From positions 1-5,399 of the forward strand of contig JASJAL010000305.1 in the NCBI GenBank assembly GCA_030067055.1: a stretch of DNA of 5,399 nucleotides, in the 5' to 3' direction. This document shows positions 1 to 5,358 of the stretch, one piece after another. A program made the translations under genes and the position numbers. This DNA is from Kiloniellales bacterium. GTDB lineage: Bacteria > Pseudomonadota > Alphaproteobacteria > Kiloniellales > JAKSBE01. A model generated the notes under the pieces. It was given only the letters and a program-made list of their open reading frames with translations. It did no database searches and was not told the DNA's origin. Each line of letters begins with the position of its first letter. Position 1 is the first letter of the stretch.

Positions 1-2
1 CC

Positions 3-677
3 TGCCGGGCCCTCGACATGCCGATCGTCTCGGGCAACGTCTCGCTCTACAACGAGACCCAGGGCCAGGCGATCCTGCCGACTCCGGTGATCGGCGGCCT
101 GGGCGTGCTGGAGGACTGCGCCAAGGCACCCGACATCGCCCTCAAGGCGCCAGGGGAGGCCATCGTCCTGATCGGCGAGACCCAGGGCCAACTTGGCGCT
201 TCGGCCTATCTGCGGGAGATTCTAAGCCGTGAGGAGGGGGCGCCACCACCGGTCGACCTGGCGGTCGAGCGGCGCAACGGCGACTTCCTGCGTGGCCTGA
301 TCGCCGCGGGCCGGATCGGCGCCTGCCACGATCTCTCCGACGGCGGCCTGCTGGTCGCGCTGGCCGAGATGGCCCTGGCCGGCAGCGCCGGCATCGGCGC
401 GCGGCTGGACTTGCTAGAGGATGGCGGTCTGCCTGCCCACGCGTGGCTGTTCGGCGAGGACCAAGCGCGCTATCTTGTGACCACGAGGGATGCCGAGAAC
501 CTCCTCGATATGGCCCGAGCGGCCGCCGTGCCCGCCGCGGAAATCGGCAGGACCGAGGCGGGCGCCGCGTTGACACTTTCCGACGGGGCCACCATATCGC
601 TGGAGGTTCTAGAAGGCGCCCACGCCGGCTGGCTCCCGGGCTTTATGAGCGCAGGGGCCCGGACGGCCGGCAACTAG
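3..677 (+). CDS. purL: Phosphoribosylformylglycinamidine synthase subunit PurL, C-terminal part (5' end outside window)
   Basis: This is the last 224 residues of PurL, which makes formylglycinamidine ribonucleotide from FGAR, glutamine-derived ammonia and ATP, the fourth step of purine synthesis in the cytoplasm. The frame is open to the left edge, and the residues CRALD before the first Met match the family, so that Met at 18 is internal. Visible PurL signatures are SGNVSLYNET (about nt 33-62), the C-terminal AIRS-like domain motif HDLSDGGL (nt 327-350) and LFGEDQARYLV (about nt 447-479). The small PurL form of alphaproteobacteria is roughly 740 residues, so about 30% of the protein is present. 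It works with PurS and PurQ, which are not in the window. The stop at 675-677 lies 28 nt before the bolA start, consistent with co-transcription. No frameshift or odd codon use is seen. Identity is secure from these motifs. Confidence 0.96.
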   Translation, partial: CRALDMPIVSGNVSLYNETQGQAILPTPVIGGLGVLEDCAKAPDIALKAPGEAIVLIGETQGQLGASAYLREILSREEGAPPPVDLAVERRNGDFLRGLIAAGRIGACHDLSDGGLLVALAEMALAGSAGIGARLDLLEDGGLPAHAWLFGEDQARYLVTTRDAENLLDMARAAAVPAAEIGRTEAGAALTLSDGATISLEVLEGAHAGWLPGFMSAGARTAGN

Positions 678-705
678 GACCGAGCAGCGGTGGGGACGCA
701 ATGAC

Positions 706-945
706 ATGCCGATGAATCCGGCGGAAATCGAGAAGCTGATCAAGGACGCCCTACCGGACGCGGAGGTGAAAATCGAGGACCTGCGCGGCGACGGCGATCA
801 CTACGCCGCCTACGTCGTCTCCTCCGCCTTCAAAGGCAAGAACCGGGTACAGCAACATCAGATGGTCTACCAGGCCCTTCAGGGACGGATGGGCAACGAA
901 CTCCACGCCCTCGCCCTGCAGACCTCGGCGCCGCCGGAGGCCTGA
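706..945 (+). CDS. bolA: BolA/IbaG-family protein
   Basis: This 79-residue protein has the small BolA fold. Members bind monothiol CGFS glutaredoxins and share a bridging [2Fe-2S] cluster, acting in iron-sulfur trafficking; E. coli BolA is also described as a transcription regulator. Visible signatures are GDGDHYAAYVVSSAF (residues 28-42), the GKNRVQQHQMVYQAL helix-turn region (44-58) and NELHALAL near the C-terminus, whose His67 is the near-invariant family histidine and likely cluster ligand. The short length and GDGDHY region resemble the IbaG side of the family. The gene lies 28 nt after purL and 47 nt before the CGFS glutaredoxin, its expected partner. Start choice is uncertain: ATG at 706 has the purine-rich GGTGGGGA (689-696) about 9 nt upstream, while ATG at 712 is in frame and 15 nt away. 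The two differ by only two residues. A role in cluster handling is inferred from family and neighbour. Confidence 0.92.
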   Translation: MPMNPAEIEKLIKDALPDAEVKIEDLRGDGDHYAAYVVSSAFKGKNRVQQHQMVYQALQGRMGNELHALALQTSAPPEA

Positions 946-979
946 TCGCCCCAAAGGCGGGAATCCTGGACCGGACCGC

Positions 980-988
980 AAGGAAGGA
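980..988 (+). promoter_or_regulatory. Ribosome binding site of grxD
   Basis: The purine run AAGGAAGGA ends 4 nt before the ATG at 993. It is a strong Shine-Dalgarno-like sequence and fixes the glutaredoxin start. It lies in the 47-nt gap after bolA, which shows no other obvious signal. Confidence 0.75.
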
Positions 989-992
989 CAGA

Positions 993-1331
993 ATGGACAA
1001 AACGATCAACGAGCGTATTCAGCAGGAACTGGACGAGAACCAGGTCGTGCTCTTCATGAAGGGCACCCCGGTCTTCCCGCAGTGCGGCTTTTCCGCCACC
1101 GTGGTCCAGGTCCTCAACCACATGGGCGTCAAGTTCAAGGGCATCGACGTCCTTCAGGACCCGGGCCTGCGCCAGGGGGTCAAGGACTTCACCAATTGGC
1201 CGACCATCCCGCAGCTCTACGTCAAGGGCGAGTTCGTCGGCGGCTGCGACATCATCCGCGAGATGTTCCAGAGCGGCGAGTTGCAGGAGCTCCTGACCCA
1301 GAGCGGTGTCAAGACCGAAGCCGTCGCCTGA
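993..1331 (+). CDS. grxD: Grx4-family monothiol glutaredoxin (CGFS type)
   Basis: This 112-residue cytoplasmic protein is a single-domain class II glutaredoxin. The active-site motif CGFS is at residues 31-34, preceded by FMKGTP (21-26), where Lys23 contacts glutathione. WPTIPQLYVKGEF (69-81) carries the cis-proline loop, and FVGGCDI (81-87) the GG-C-D glutathione-binding turn. CGFS glutaredoxins bind a [2Fe-2S] cluster with glutathione and pass it to target proteins; they are poor classical oxidoreductases. Length is normal for the family (about 105-115). A strong ribosome binding site fixes the start. It follows the BolA-family gene, its known binding partner, so the pair probably forms a Grx-BolA heterocomplex here. 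An intrinsic terminator at 1359-1393 ends the purL-bolA-grxD unit. All expected key residues are present. Confidence 0.97.
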   Translation: MDKTINERIQQELDENQVVLFMKGTPVFPQCGFSATVVQVLNHMGVKFKGIDVLQDPGLRQGVKDFTNWPTIPQLYVKGEFVGGCDIIREMFQSGELQELLTQSGVKTEAVA

Positions 1332-1358
1332 CCGATCCTACACCCAGACGACCGAGGA

Positions 1359-1393
1359 GGGCCGCCCGAAGCGAGGCGGCCCTTGCGTTTTTT
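1359..1393 (+). terminator. Intrinsic terminator after grxD
   Basis: A perfect 8-bp GC stem, GGGCCGCC (1359-1366) with GGCGGCCC (1375-1382), encloses an 8-nt loop. It is followed by TTGCG and six T (1388-1393). It lies 28 nt after the grxD stop and only 27 nt before the ATG of the VOC gene. Confidence 0.85.
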
Positions 1394-1419
1394 GCCGCCG
1401 CGGCCAGACTGGACGGGTG

Positions 1420-1812
1420 ATGACCATCGTCGACCTCGATCACGTCAATATCCGCACCGCCCATGGTCCCGCCTTGGTCCGATTCTATCGGGAGGTTCTG
1501 GGCCTAGAGGTCGGTCCGCGGCCGCCCTTCAGCTTCCAAGGCACCTGGCTCTACTGCGGGTCCAAGGCCGCGATCCACCTGGTCGAAATCGACGCCCCGG
1601 GGGCCGGCGGCGGGATCTCGGGTATCGAGCATTTCGCCTTCACGGCGAAGGGCCTGGAGGCCTTCCTCGAGCGGCTGCGCGCCGCCGAGATCGCCTACGA
1701 TCTCCGCACCGTACCGGATTGGGGCATCCGCCAGGTCCATCTGCGCGATCCGGACGGCAACCACGTCGAAATCGCTTTCGCCCCCGACGAGGCGGCGAAG
1801 CCTGCGACCTGA
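1420..1812 (+). CDS. VOC-family (glyoxalase/dioxygenase fold) metalloprotein, substrate unknown
   Basis: This 130-residue protein has the vicinal oxygen chelate fold: two beta-alpha-beta-beta-beta modules that place a divalent metal between them. Module 1 starts with VDLDHVNIRT (His8 as first ligand) and ends with AIHLVEID (His53/Glu56). Module 2 starts at GIEHFAFTA (His71) and ends with the typical VHLRDPDGNHVEIAF (Glu117). The pattern RFYREVLGLEVGPRPPF (21-37) is the usual VOC alpha-helix and turn. Ligand positions point to an enzyme rather than a metal-free bleomycin-type binder, but reaction and substrate cannot be read from the sequence. The frame stays open upstream to 1306, but that part runs through the grxD 3' end and terminator and lacks VOC sequence. 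ATG 1420 places the first beta strand at residue 3; GTG 1417 is directly upstream. Only a weak ribosome binding site (GGACGGG, 1411-1417) is visible. The gene shares a bidirectional terminator with the convergent TAXI gene. Confidence 0.88.
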   Translation: MTIVDLDHVNIRTAHGPALVRFYREVLGLEVGPRPPFSFQGTWLYCGSKAAIHLVEIDAPGAGGGISGIEHFAFTAKGLEAFLERLRAAEIAYDLRTVPDWGIRQVHLRDPDGNHVEIAFAPDEAAKPAT

Positions 1813-1832
1813 GCGACACCGAGAACGGAAAA

Positions 1833-1861
1833 CGGGCCGCCGGCGATCAGCCGGCGGCCCG
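1833..1861. terminator. Bidirectional terminator between the VOC and TAXI genes
   Basis: A perfect 12-bp stem (1833-1844 with 1850-1861) closes a 5-nt loop, GATCA. On the minus strand it is followed by CGTTTTCC-like sequence, a short T tract, 28 nt after the TAXI stop. On the plus strand it is followed only by ACGTCCTTTCGG, a poorer T tract, 20 nt after the VOC stop. It therefore probably works best for the minus-strand gene and also serves the plus-strand gene. Confidence 0.8.
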
Positions 1862-1888
1862 ACGTCCTTTCGGCCTCGCGCCGATCTG

Positions 1889-3019
1889 CTACTGGTTTTC
1901 CTTGGCCCAGATCAGGAAGCGCTGAAATAGCTCGTCCTGTTGCCGCTGGTTCATCTTGTCGGCCAAGCCCGGCACCTCCTTGGCCAGGAAGGCCTTGAAG
2001 GCGGCCTGTAGCTGGTCATCCTGACCGCTGCCGCCGGAGCGGGCCACGGCGAGCCGTTTCTGCAGCCAGGCTTCCGAAGCCGGGAAACGGGTCCAGCCCG
2101 GAACCGAGGCCTGAAGGCTGACCTCGGTCCACTTCCGGTGCCTCGGCTTCTTCTGGAACTCGGCGATGTTGTCGAAGAGGGCGTTCACGAAGCGCTCGAC
2201 GTTCCGATAGCGCTTGGTGTCCTGCTTCCAGGCAAAGACCGCGAGGACGGCACCGACCGAAAGCGTCTCGATCTCGCTGCCGGGCGCGATCAGCTTCGGA
2301 TAGTCATCGGGTTTCAATCGACCCGGCAGATAGGTCTGCAGCAGCGCCGGACTCCGCGGGATGCTCAGCAGATGCAGCCCGTCCTCGGCCTTGACCGTGC
2401 TGAGGAGGTCGGTCGGCTTCGCGGCCACAGAGACCATGGCGTCGATCTTGCCGCTCTTCAGCATCTCCAGGGCCAGCGCCTGGTCGTAGTTGGTCGGCTT
2501 GATCTGGACACCGATGGTCTGGAACACGATCGAAGCGGTGACCGTCGAGCCGCTGCCCGGCTCGCCGATGTTGACCCGCTTGCCGGCAAGCTGCTCGAGA
2601 CTTCCGACCTGCTTACGCGCCAGAAGGTGGAATTCCTCGTTGTAGAGCTTGGTGATGTAGTTCAGGCGCCGATCCAGGCCTTTGTGGATCTTTCGGTCGC
2701 GCACGTAGGCCAGAACGTCGGACTGGATGATCCCGACATCCACGCCCTTGAGATAGAGGATGTCGGTGACGTTCTGGAGCGAGCCCTTGCCCATGATCGG
2801 CAGGATCCGCAGGTCGTCGCCGTCGTCCAGCACCGCAGACATGTCGGCCCCGATTCGAAAGGCCGTGTCCTCGATGCTGCCGGTGACGATGCGCACCGTG
2901 TTGGCGTTAACCTTTTTCTTGAGTTGGAAGTAGCTTTCAGCGTGTGCACTTGTCGCCGCCACAGCCAATGTGGCGCAGAGCAGGAAAGTGAACCTGAACG
3001 GTCCTCCTGGCCTCAACAT
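1889..3019 (-). CDS. TAXI-family TRAP-transporter solute-binding protein, orphan, with C-terminal extension
   Basis: This 376-residue protein has a signal peptide (hydrophobic FTFLLCATLAVAATS, cleavage likely after AHA at residue 27) and is predicted to be periplasmic. The mature part matches the TAXI binding proteins of TRAP transporters: VRIVTGSIEDTAFRIGADM (42-60), GKGSLQNVTDI (78-88), VDVGIIQSDV (93-102) and the glycine loop NIGEPGSGSTVTA (150-162). The family binds organic acids such as glutamate or 2-oxoglutarate for Na+-driven uptake, but the ligand here is unknown. Most TAXI proteins are about 310-340 residues; this one adds a charged tail from roughly residue 290, with PGWTRFPASEAWLQ (307-320) and a helical end. 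No TRAP membrane subunit lies nearby. ATG 3019 was chosen over the in-frame TTG 3025 because AGGAGG sits 9 nt upstream of the ATG but only 3 nt from the TTG. It is divergent from the TctC-type gene and convergent with the VOC gene. Confidence 0.92.
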   Translation of the reverse strand: MLRPGGPFRFTFLLCATLAVAATSAHAESYFQLKKKVNANTVRIVTGSIEDTAFRIGADMSAVLDDGDDLRILPIMGKGSLQNVTDILYLKGVDVGIIQSDVLAYVRDRKIHKGLDRRLNYITKLYNEEFHLLARKQVGSLEQLAGKRVNIGEPGSGSTVTASIVFQTIGVQIKPTNYDQALALEMLKSGKIDAMVSVAAKPTDLLSTVKAEDGLHLLSIPRSPALLQTYLPGRLKPDDYPKLIAPGSEIETLSVGAVLAVFAWKQDTKRYRNVERFVNALFDNIAEFQKKPRHRKWTEVSLQASVPGWTRFPASEAWLQKRLAVARSGGSGQDDQLQAAFKAFLAKEVPGLADKMNQRQQDELFQRFLIWAKENQ

Positions 3020-3028
3020 GCTCAATCG

Positions 3029-3034
3029 CCTCCT
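3029..3034 (-). promoter_or_regulatory. Ribosome binding site of the TAXI gene (decides its start)
   Basis: On the minus strand this reads AGGAGG, a full Shine-Dalgarno match, 9 nt before ATG 3019. It is 3 nt from the alternative TTG at 3025, too close for normal initiation, so the ATG start is preferred. Confidence 0.8.
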
Positions 3035-3205
3035 ATTTGCAGAAGGATTGAAGGGAGATCACCACCCCTGCGTGAAGATTCGAATGTATGACGAGTGGGG
3101 TATGGTCTTCTCCATAGACGGGAGTTGCAATGGAGCTACCAGCTGGTCTGATTGGAGTGCAAAGATAAAGCACCGCAGAGGCTCAAGCAACAACTCCCAA
3201 TTGAT

Positions 3206-3220
3206 CTTGACGCAGTCAAG
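3206..3220. repeat. 15-bp inverted repeat, possible operator
   Basis: CTTGAC and GTCAAG form perfect 6-bp arms around the 3-bp centre GCA. The left arm overlaps a -35-like TTGACG (3207-3212) on the plus strand, and the right arm gives TTGACT on the minus strand. The size and odd-centred symmetry suit a dimeric regulator, but no regulator gene is nearby and the binding role is inferred. Confidence 0.45.
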
Positions 3221-3267
3221 CTGCAGCAACCCTATGGCTTTTATCGGTCGTTTGTGTCTTTTTTGTG

Positions 3268-3297
3268 GGCCGGGCCTTTTGCATCGCCAGCCCGGCC
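3268..3297. repeat. Inverted repeat in the divergent spacer
   Basis: GGCCGGGC (3268-3275) and GCCCGGCC (3290-3297) are perfect 8-bp arms around a 14-nt loop. The adjoining T run (3259-3264) precedes the stem on the plus strand, so it reads as an A run after the stem on the minus strand. It therefore does not have the layout of an intrinsic terminator in either direction. Function unknown. Confidence 0.4.
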
Positions 3298-3388
3298 GGA
3301 GATCACGTATATCCTTCGGCGATCATGGAAAACGGCACTTGGGACCCGAAGGGAATGGGTCGCTCGAACTGCAGGTCTGCGCAGAGTC

Positions 3389-3402
3389 GCGGACCGGTCC
3401 GC
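3389..3402. repeat. 14-bp perfect palindrome, possible operator
   Basis: GCGGACCGGTCCGC is self-complementary over all 14 bases. Outer arms GCGCA (3379-3383) and TGCGC (3404-3408) add an imperfect second layer of symmetry, offset by 5 and 1 bases. It lies about 135 bp upstream of the TctC-type start. It could be a regulator binding site or a hairpin; neither is proved. Confidence 0.45.
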
Positions 3403-3420
3403 TTGCGCGAGAAGGCCCAA

Positions 3421-3445
3421 GCTGCAAAATCGGATCGGTTGCAGC
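3421..3445. repeat. Inverted repeat upstream of the TctC-type gene
   Basis: GCTGCAA (3421-3427) and TTGCAGC (3439-3445) are perfect 7-bp arms around an 11-bp centre. It overlaps the CAAAAT of a weak promoter-like pair and lies about 95 bp before the start codon, a usual place for an operator. Regulatory function is inferred. Confidence 0.4.
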
Positions 3446-3526
3446 GCTGCCCACCTTTGGTCCCAGGATTTAGCGTCAGCCGTGGCCGCTAGAGTTCCGG
3501 CCAACGTCGTTGCTGGCTTCGTCACC

Positions 3527-3532
3527 AGGAGG
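3527..3532 (+). promoter_or_regulatory. Ribosome binding site of the TctC-type gene (decides its start)
   Basis: AGGAGG lies 6 nt before ATG 3539. It selects this Met, which opens a signal peptide, over the much longer open frame beginning at 3152. Confidence 0.85.
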
Positions 3533-3538
3533 AGAAGT

Positions 3539-4531
3539 ATGGCGAAAGCAGGGTCACTCGGAAGTCTGGGTTTGGGAATCTGCCTGGTCGCAATCCTCGC
3601 GCTCGGCGTCGCTGCAGGCGACACCAAGGCGCAGAGCTGGGAGCCGCGGAAGCCGGTGGAGCTGGTCATCATGGCCGGCAAGGGCGGTGGCGCCGACAAG
3701 ATGGCGCGTCGCTTCAAGCGCATCATCGAGGACGAAGAACTTTCGCCGGTCCCCTTCGTCCCGATCAACAAGCCCGAGGGCTCGGGCGCCGAAGCGCTGA
3801 GCTACATGGCCAAGAACAAGGGCAATCCGCACGTCGTCATGGTGACCCTCAACAGCTTCTACACCACGCCGTTGCGCCGGCCCGAGCTCAAGATCGACAT
3901 CAACGCCTTCACGCCGATCGGCCGCATGGCCGAGGACACCTTCGTGCTCTGGGTGCATTCGGACAGCAACATCACCTCCCTGGACGAGTTCATCGCCGCC
4001 GCCAAGGCAAAGGGCGACGAGTGGGTGATGGCCGGAACCGGCAAGTCCTCAGAGGACAACCTGCTGACCGACACCCTCAACGCCGCCTACGGCCTGCAGA
4101 TGAAGTACGTGCCCTTCAAGGGCGGCGGCAGGGTCGCCAAGGAACTGGTCGAGAAGCGCGCCGATTCGACGGTCAACAACCCGGCCGAGCAAGAGGACTA
4201 CTACCTCGACGGCAAGACCCGGCCGCTGGCCGTCTTCACCCCGGACCGCCTCGACATGTTCACCGACGTCCCGACCTTCAAGGAGAAGGGACGCGAGATG
4301 GTCTACTTCATGCAGCGCAGCATCGTCGGCCCGCCGGGGATGAGCAACGAGGCCGCCGCCTTCTACCAGGACCTCTTCCGGGAGGTCTACGAGTCCAAGG
4401 ACTGGCAGGACTACATGAACCAGGCCAGCCTGCGCGGCCACTTCCTGACCGGAAAGGACCTCAAGAGCTACTGGCTCCAGGAGCGCGACATCCACCGCAG
4501 CCTCCTGGCCAAGATGGGCGAGATCAACTAG
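3539..4531 (+). CDS. TctC/Bug-family tripartite tricarboxylate transporter binding protein, orphan
   Basis: This 330-residue protein is a predicted periplasmic binding protein. The N-terminus is a signal peptide with hydrophobic core LGLGICLVAILALGVAA (10-26) and likely cleavage near residue 26 or 31. The mature part shows the Bug pattern: KPVELVIMAGKGGGADKMAR (38-57), in place of the usual PGGGTD-type loop, then INKPEGSGAEAL (76-87), ITSLDEFIAAAK (145-156), VPFKGGGRVAKELVEKRAD (191-209), RPLAVFTPDRLDMFTDVPTF (228-247) and SIVGPPGMSNEAA (261-273). Length is normal for the family (about 320-330). Bug proteins bind carboxylates, amides or aromatic acids for the TctA/TctB membrane pair or for signalling; the ligand here cannot be told. 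No tctA or tctB lies in the window: the gene is followed at once by a terminator and the convergent rpsD. The pairing with a divergent TAXI protein suggests shared control, which is inference. Confidence 0.93.
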   Translation: MAKAGSLGSLGLGICLVAILALGVAAGDTKAQSWEPRKPVELVIMAGKGGGADKMARRFKRIIEDEELSPVPFVPINKPEGSGAEALSYMAKNKGNPHVVMVTLNSFYTTPLRRPELKIDINAFTPIGRMAEDTFVLWVHSDSNITSLDEFIAAAKAKGDEWVMAGTGKSSEDNLLTDTLNAAYGLQMKYVPFKGGGRVAKELVEKRADSTVNNPAEQEDYYLDGKTRPLAVFTPDRLDMFTDVPTFKEKGREMVYFMQRSIVGPPGMSNEAAAFYQDLFREVYESKDWQDYMNQASLRGHFLTGKDLKSYWLQERDIHRSLLAKMGEIN

Positions 4532-4562
4532 CGCCCTCGCCGTCTTCGAGGCCGAAACGCGA

Positions 4563-4595
4563 AACGGCCCGCTGCCTTCCCGGCAGCGGGCCGTT
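4563..4595. terminator. Bidirectional terminator between the TctC-type gene and rpsD
   Basis: A perfect 14-bp stem (4563-4576 with 4582-4595) encloses the 5-nt loop TTCCC. On the plus strand it is followed by GAGC and five T (4600-4604). On the minus strand TCGCGTTTCGG follows, with short T stretches. It is 31 nt after the TctC-type stop and 23 nt after the rpsD stop, so it probably ends both convergent transcripts. Confidence 0.88.
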
Positions 4596-4618
4596 GAGCT
4601 TTTTGGATCGCGGCGGCG

Positions 4619-5233
4619 TCAGCGCGAATAGTACTCGGTCACCAGGTTCGGCTCCATCTGCACCGGATAGGGCACGTCGGCGAGCTTGGGACCGCGGACG
4701 AACTGGGCCTTCATCTGGTTGTAGTCGACCGAGATGTAGTCCGGCACGTCGCGTTCGACCGACTGCACGGCGTCCAGCACCAAAGGCAGCTCCCGGCTCT
4801 TCGCCTTGATCTGCACCACGTCGCCGTCGTGCAACCGATAGGAGGGGATGGTCACCCGCTTGCCGTTGACCTGAATGTGGCCGTGATTGACGAACTGGCG
4901 GGCGGCGAAGACGGTCGGCACCAGCTTGGCGCGGTAGATCATCGCGTCCAGGCGCCGCTCGAGGATCTCGACCAGGTTCTCGCCGGTGTCGCCGCGCCGG
5001 CGCACCGCTTCCGCGTAGTAGCGCCGGAACTGCTTCTCGCCGATGTTGCCGTAGTAGCCCTTGAGCTTCTGCTTGGCCATCAGCTGGGTGCCGAAGTCCG
5101 AAGGCTTGCGGCGGCGCTGGCCGTGCTGGCCCGGGCCGTACTCGCGCTTGTTGACCGGGCTCTTGGGCCGGCCCCAAAGGTTAACGCCCAGGCGGCGGTT
5201 GATCTTGTACTTGGAGGTCTCGCGTTTCGACAT
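4619..5233 (-). CDS. rpsD: 30S ribosomal protein S4, zinc-free (C-minus) form
   Basis: This 204-residue protein is ribosomal protein S4, a primary 16S rRNA binder that starts 30S assembly and helps hold decoding accuracy. The N-terminus [14 protein letters not shown] (8-21), then [15 protein letters not shown] (24-38) and [17 protein letters not shown] (54-70) are diagnostic. The S4 RNA-binding domain runs from about 93 to 155, with [11 protein letters not shown] (93-103), [17 protein letters not shown] (111-127) and [10 protein letters not shown] (129-138). The C-terminus resembles alphaproteobacterial S4. It has no cysteine at all, so it lacks the N-terminal zinc ribbon of the C-plus form. 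Met at 5233 is the family start, with GAAGGAA (5244-5250) 10 nt upstream; an in-frame TTG at 5287 adds 18 residues absent from the family and is rejected. It stands alone, not in the alpha operon. It has its own promoter (5359-5386) and a terminator shared with the convergent TctC-type gene. Confidence 0.98.
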   Translation of the reverse strand: MSKRETSKYKINRRLGVNLWGRPKSPVNKREYGPGQHGQRRRKPSDFGTQLMAKQKLKGYYGNIGEKQFRRYYAEAVRRRGDTGENLVEILERRLDAMIYRAKLVPTVFAARQFVNHGHIQVNGKRVTIPSYRLHDGDVVQIKAKSRELPLVLDAVQSVERDVPDYISVDYNQMKAQFVRGPKLADVPYPVQMEPNLVTEYYSR

Positions 5234-5352
5234 CTGCTGTCGGTTCCTTCTGTTTTTGTCCCGGTAGTCCCGGCCCCTTGATCGCAAAGGATCTTTTCGG
5301 GGCGGGCGGGGTCTGAGCCTCTGGCGCCCAGCCCACGTTCCCGGAAATTGGC
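5234..5352 (-). promoter_or_regulatory. rpsD leader (5' UTR), possibly autoregulatory
   Basis: Taking the transcript start about 7 nt after the -10 box, the leader is near 119 nt, longer than translation alone needs. It holds a GC-rich stretch and a possible compound hairpin: outer 5-bp arms at 5273-5277 and 5299-5303, and an inner 4-bp GATC stem (5280-5283 with 5290-5293) around a 6-nt loop. The ribosome binding site GAAGGAA (5244-5250) lies downstream of it, unpaired in this fold. S4 represses its own operon in enterobacteria and bacilli by binding leader RNA; a similar role here is inference. Confidence 0.45.
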
Positions 5353-5358
5353 GGCCGG

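Larger units (their letters stand above)
3035..3526. other. Long gene-free spacer between divergent binding-protein genes
   Basis: About 490 bp between the two ribosome binding sites hold no supportable gene. Open frames crossing it give low-complexity arginine-rich or unrelated translations, with no family pattern and no ribosome binding site. By eye the left two thirds are less GC-rich than the flanking genes. It contains a T-rich tract (about 3237-3264) and several dyads: 3138-3147, 3206-3220, 3268-3297, 3389-3402 and 3421-3445. Promoters for both divergent genes should lie here, but I see no good pair of -35/-10 boxes. The best plus-strand candidates are TTGACG at 3207 without a well-spaced -10, and the weak pair TTGCGC (3403) and CAAAAT (3425) with 16-nt spacing. 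No tRNA or recognisable riboswitch is seen. Confidence 0.6.

Noticed and set aside
1383..1925. Plus-strand open frame of 180 codons over the VOC gene
   Set aside because: It is out of frame with the VOC motifs, arginine/proline-rich, and crosses the terminator at 1833.
2138..3091. Long plus-strand open frame of 317 codons
   Set aside because: It is antisense to the TAXI gene, whose signal peptide and motifs are clear; its translation is a shadow of GC-rich codon use.
3266..3284. Sigma54-like TGG...TTTTGCAT element
   Set aside because: The spacing between the GG and GC elements is 11 rather than 10, and the conserved bases around them do not match.
3152..3538. Long in-frame upstream extension of the TctC-type gene
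   Set aside because: The added 129 residues resemble no family and have no ribosome binding site at 3152, whereas ATG 3539 has AGGAGG and starts a signal peptide.
3020..3538. Possible small RNA, riboswitch or degraded gene in the spacer
   Set aside because: No terminator-like hairpin with a following T tract, no recognised aptamer pattern and no protein-family fragments in any frame.
4021..4809. Plus-strand open frame of 262 codons over the end of the TctC-type gene and rpsD
   Set aside because: It crosses a strong terminator and two well-recognised genes in other frames, and its translation is low in complexity.
5234..5287. N-terminal extension of rpsD from TTG 5287
   Set aside because: S4 proteins begin at MSKR; the 18 extra residues lie in the leader and have no ribosome binding site that fits.
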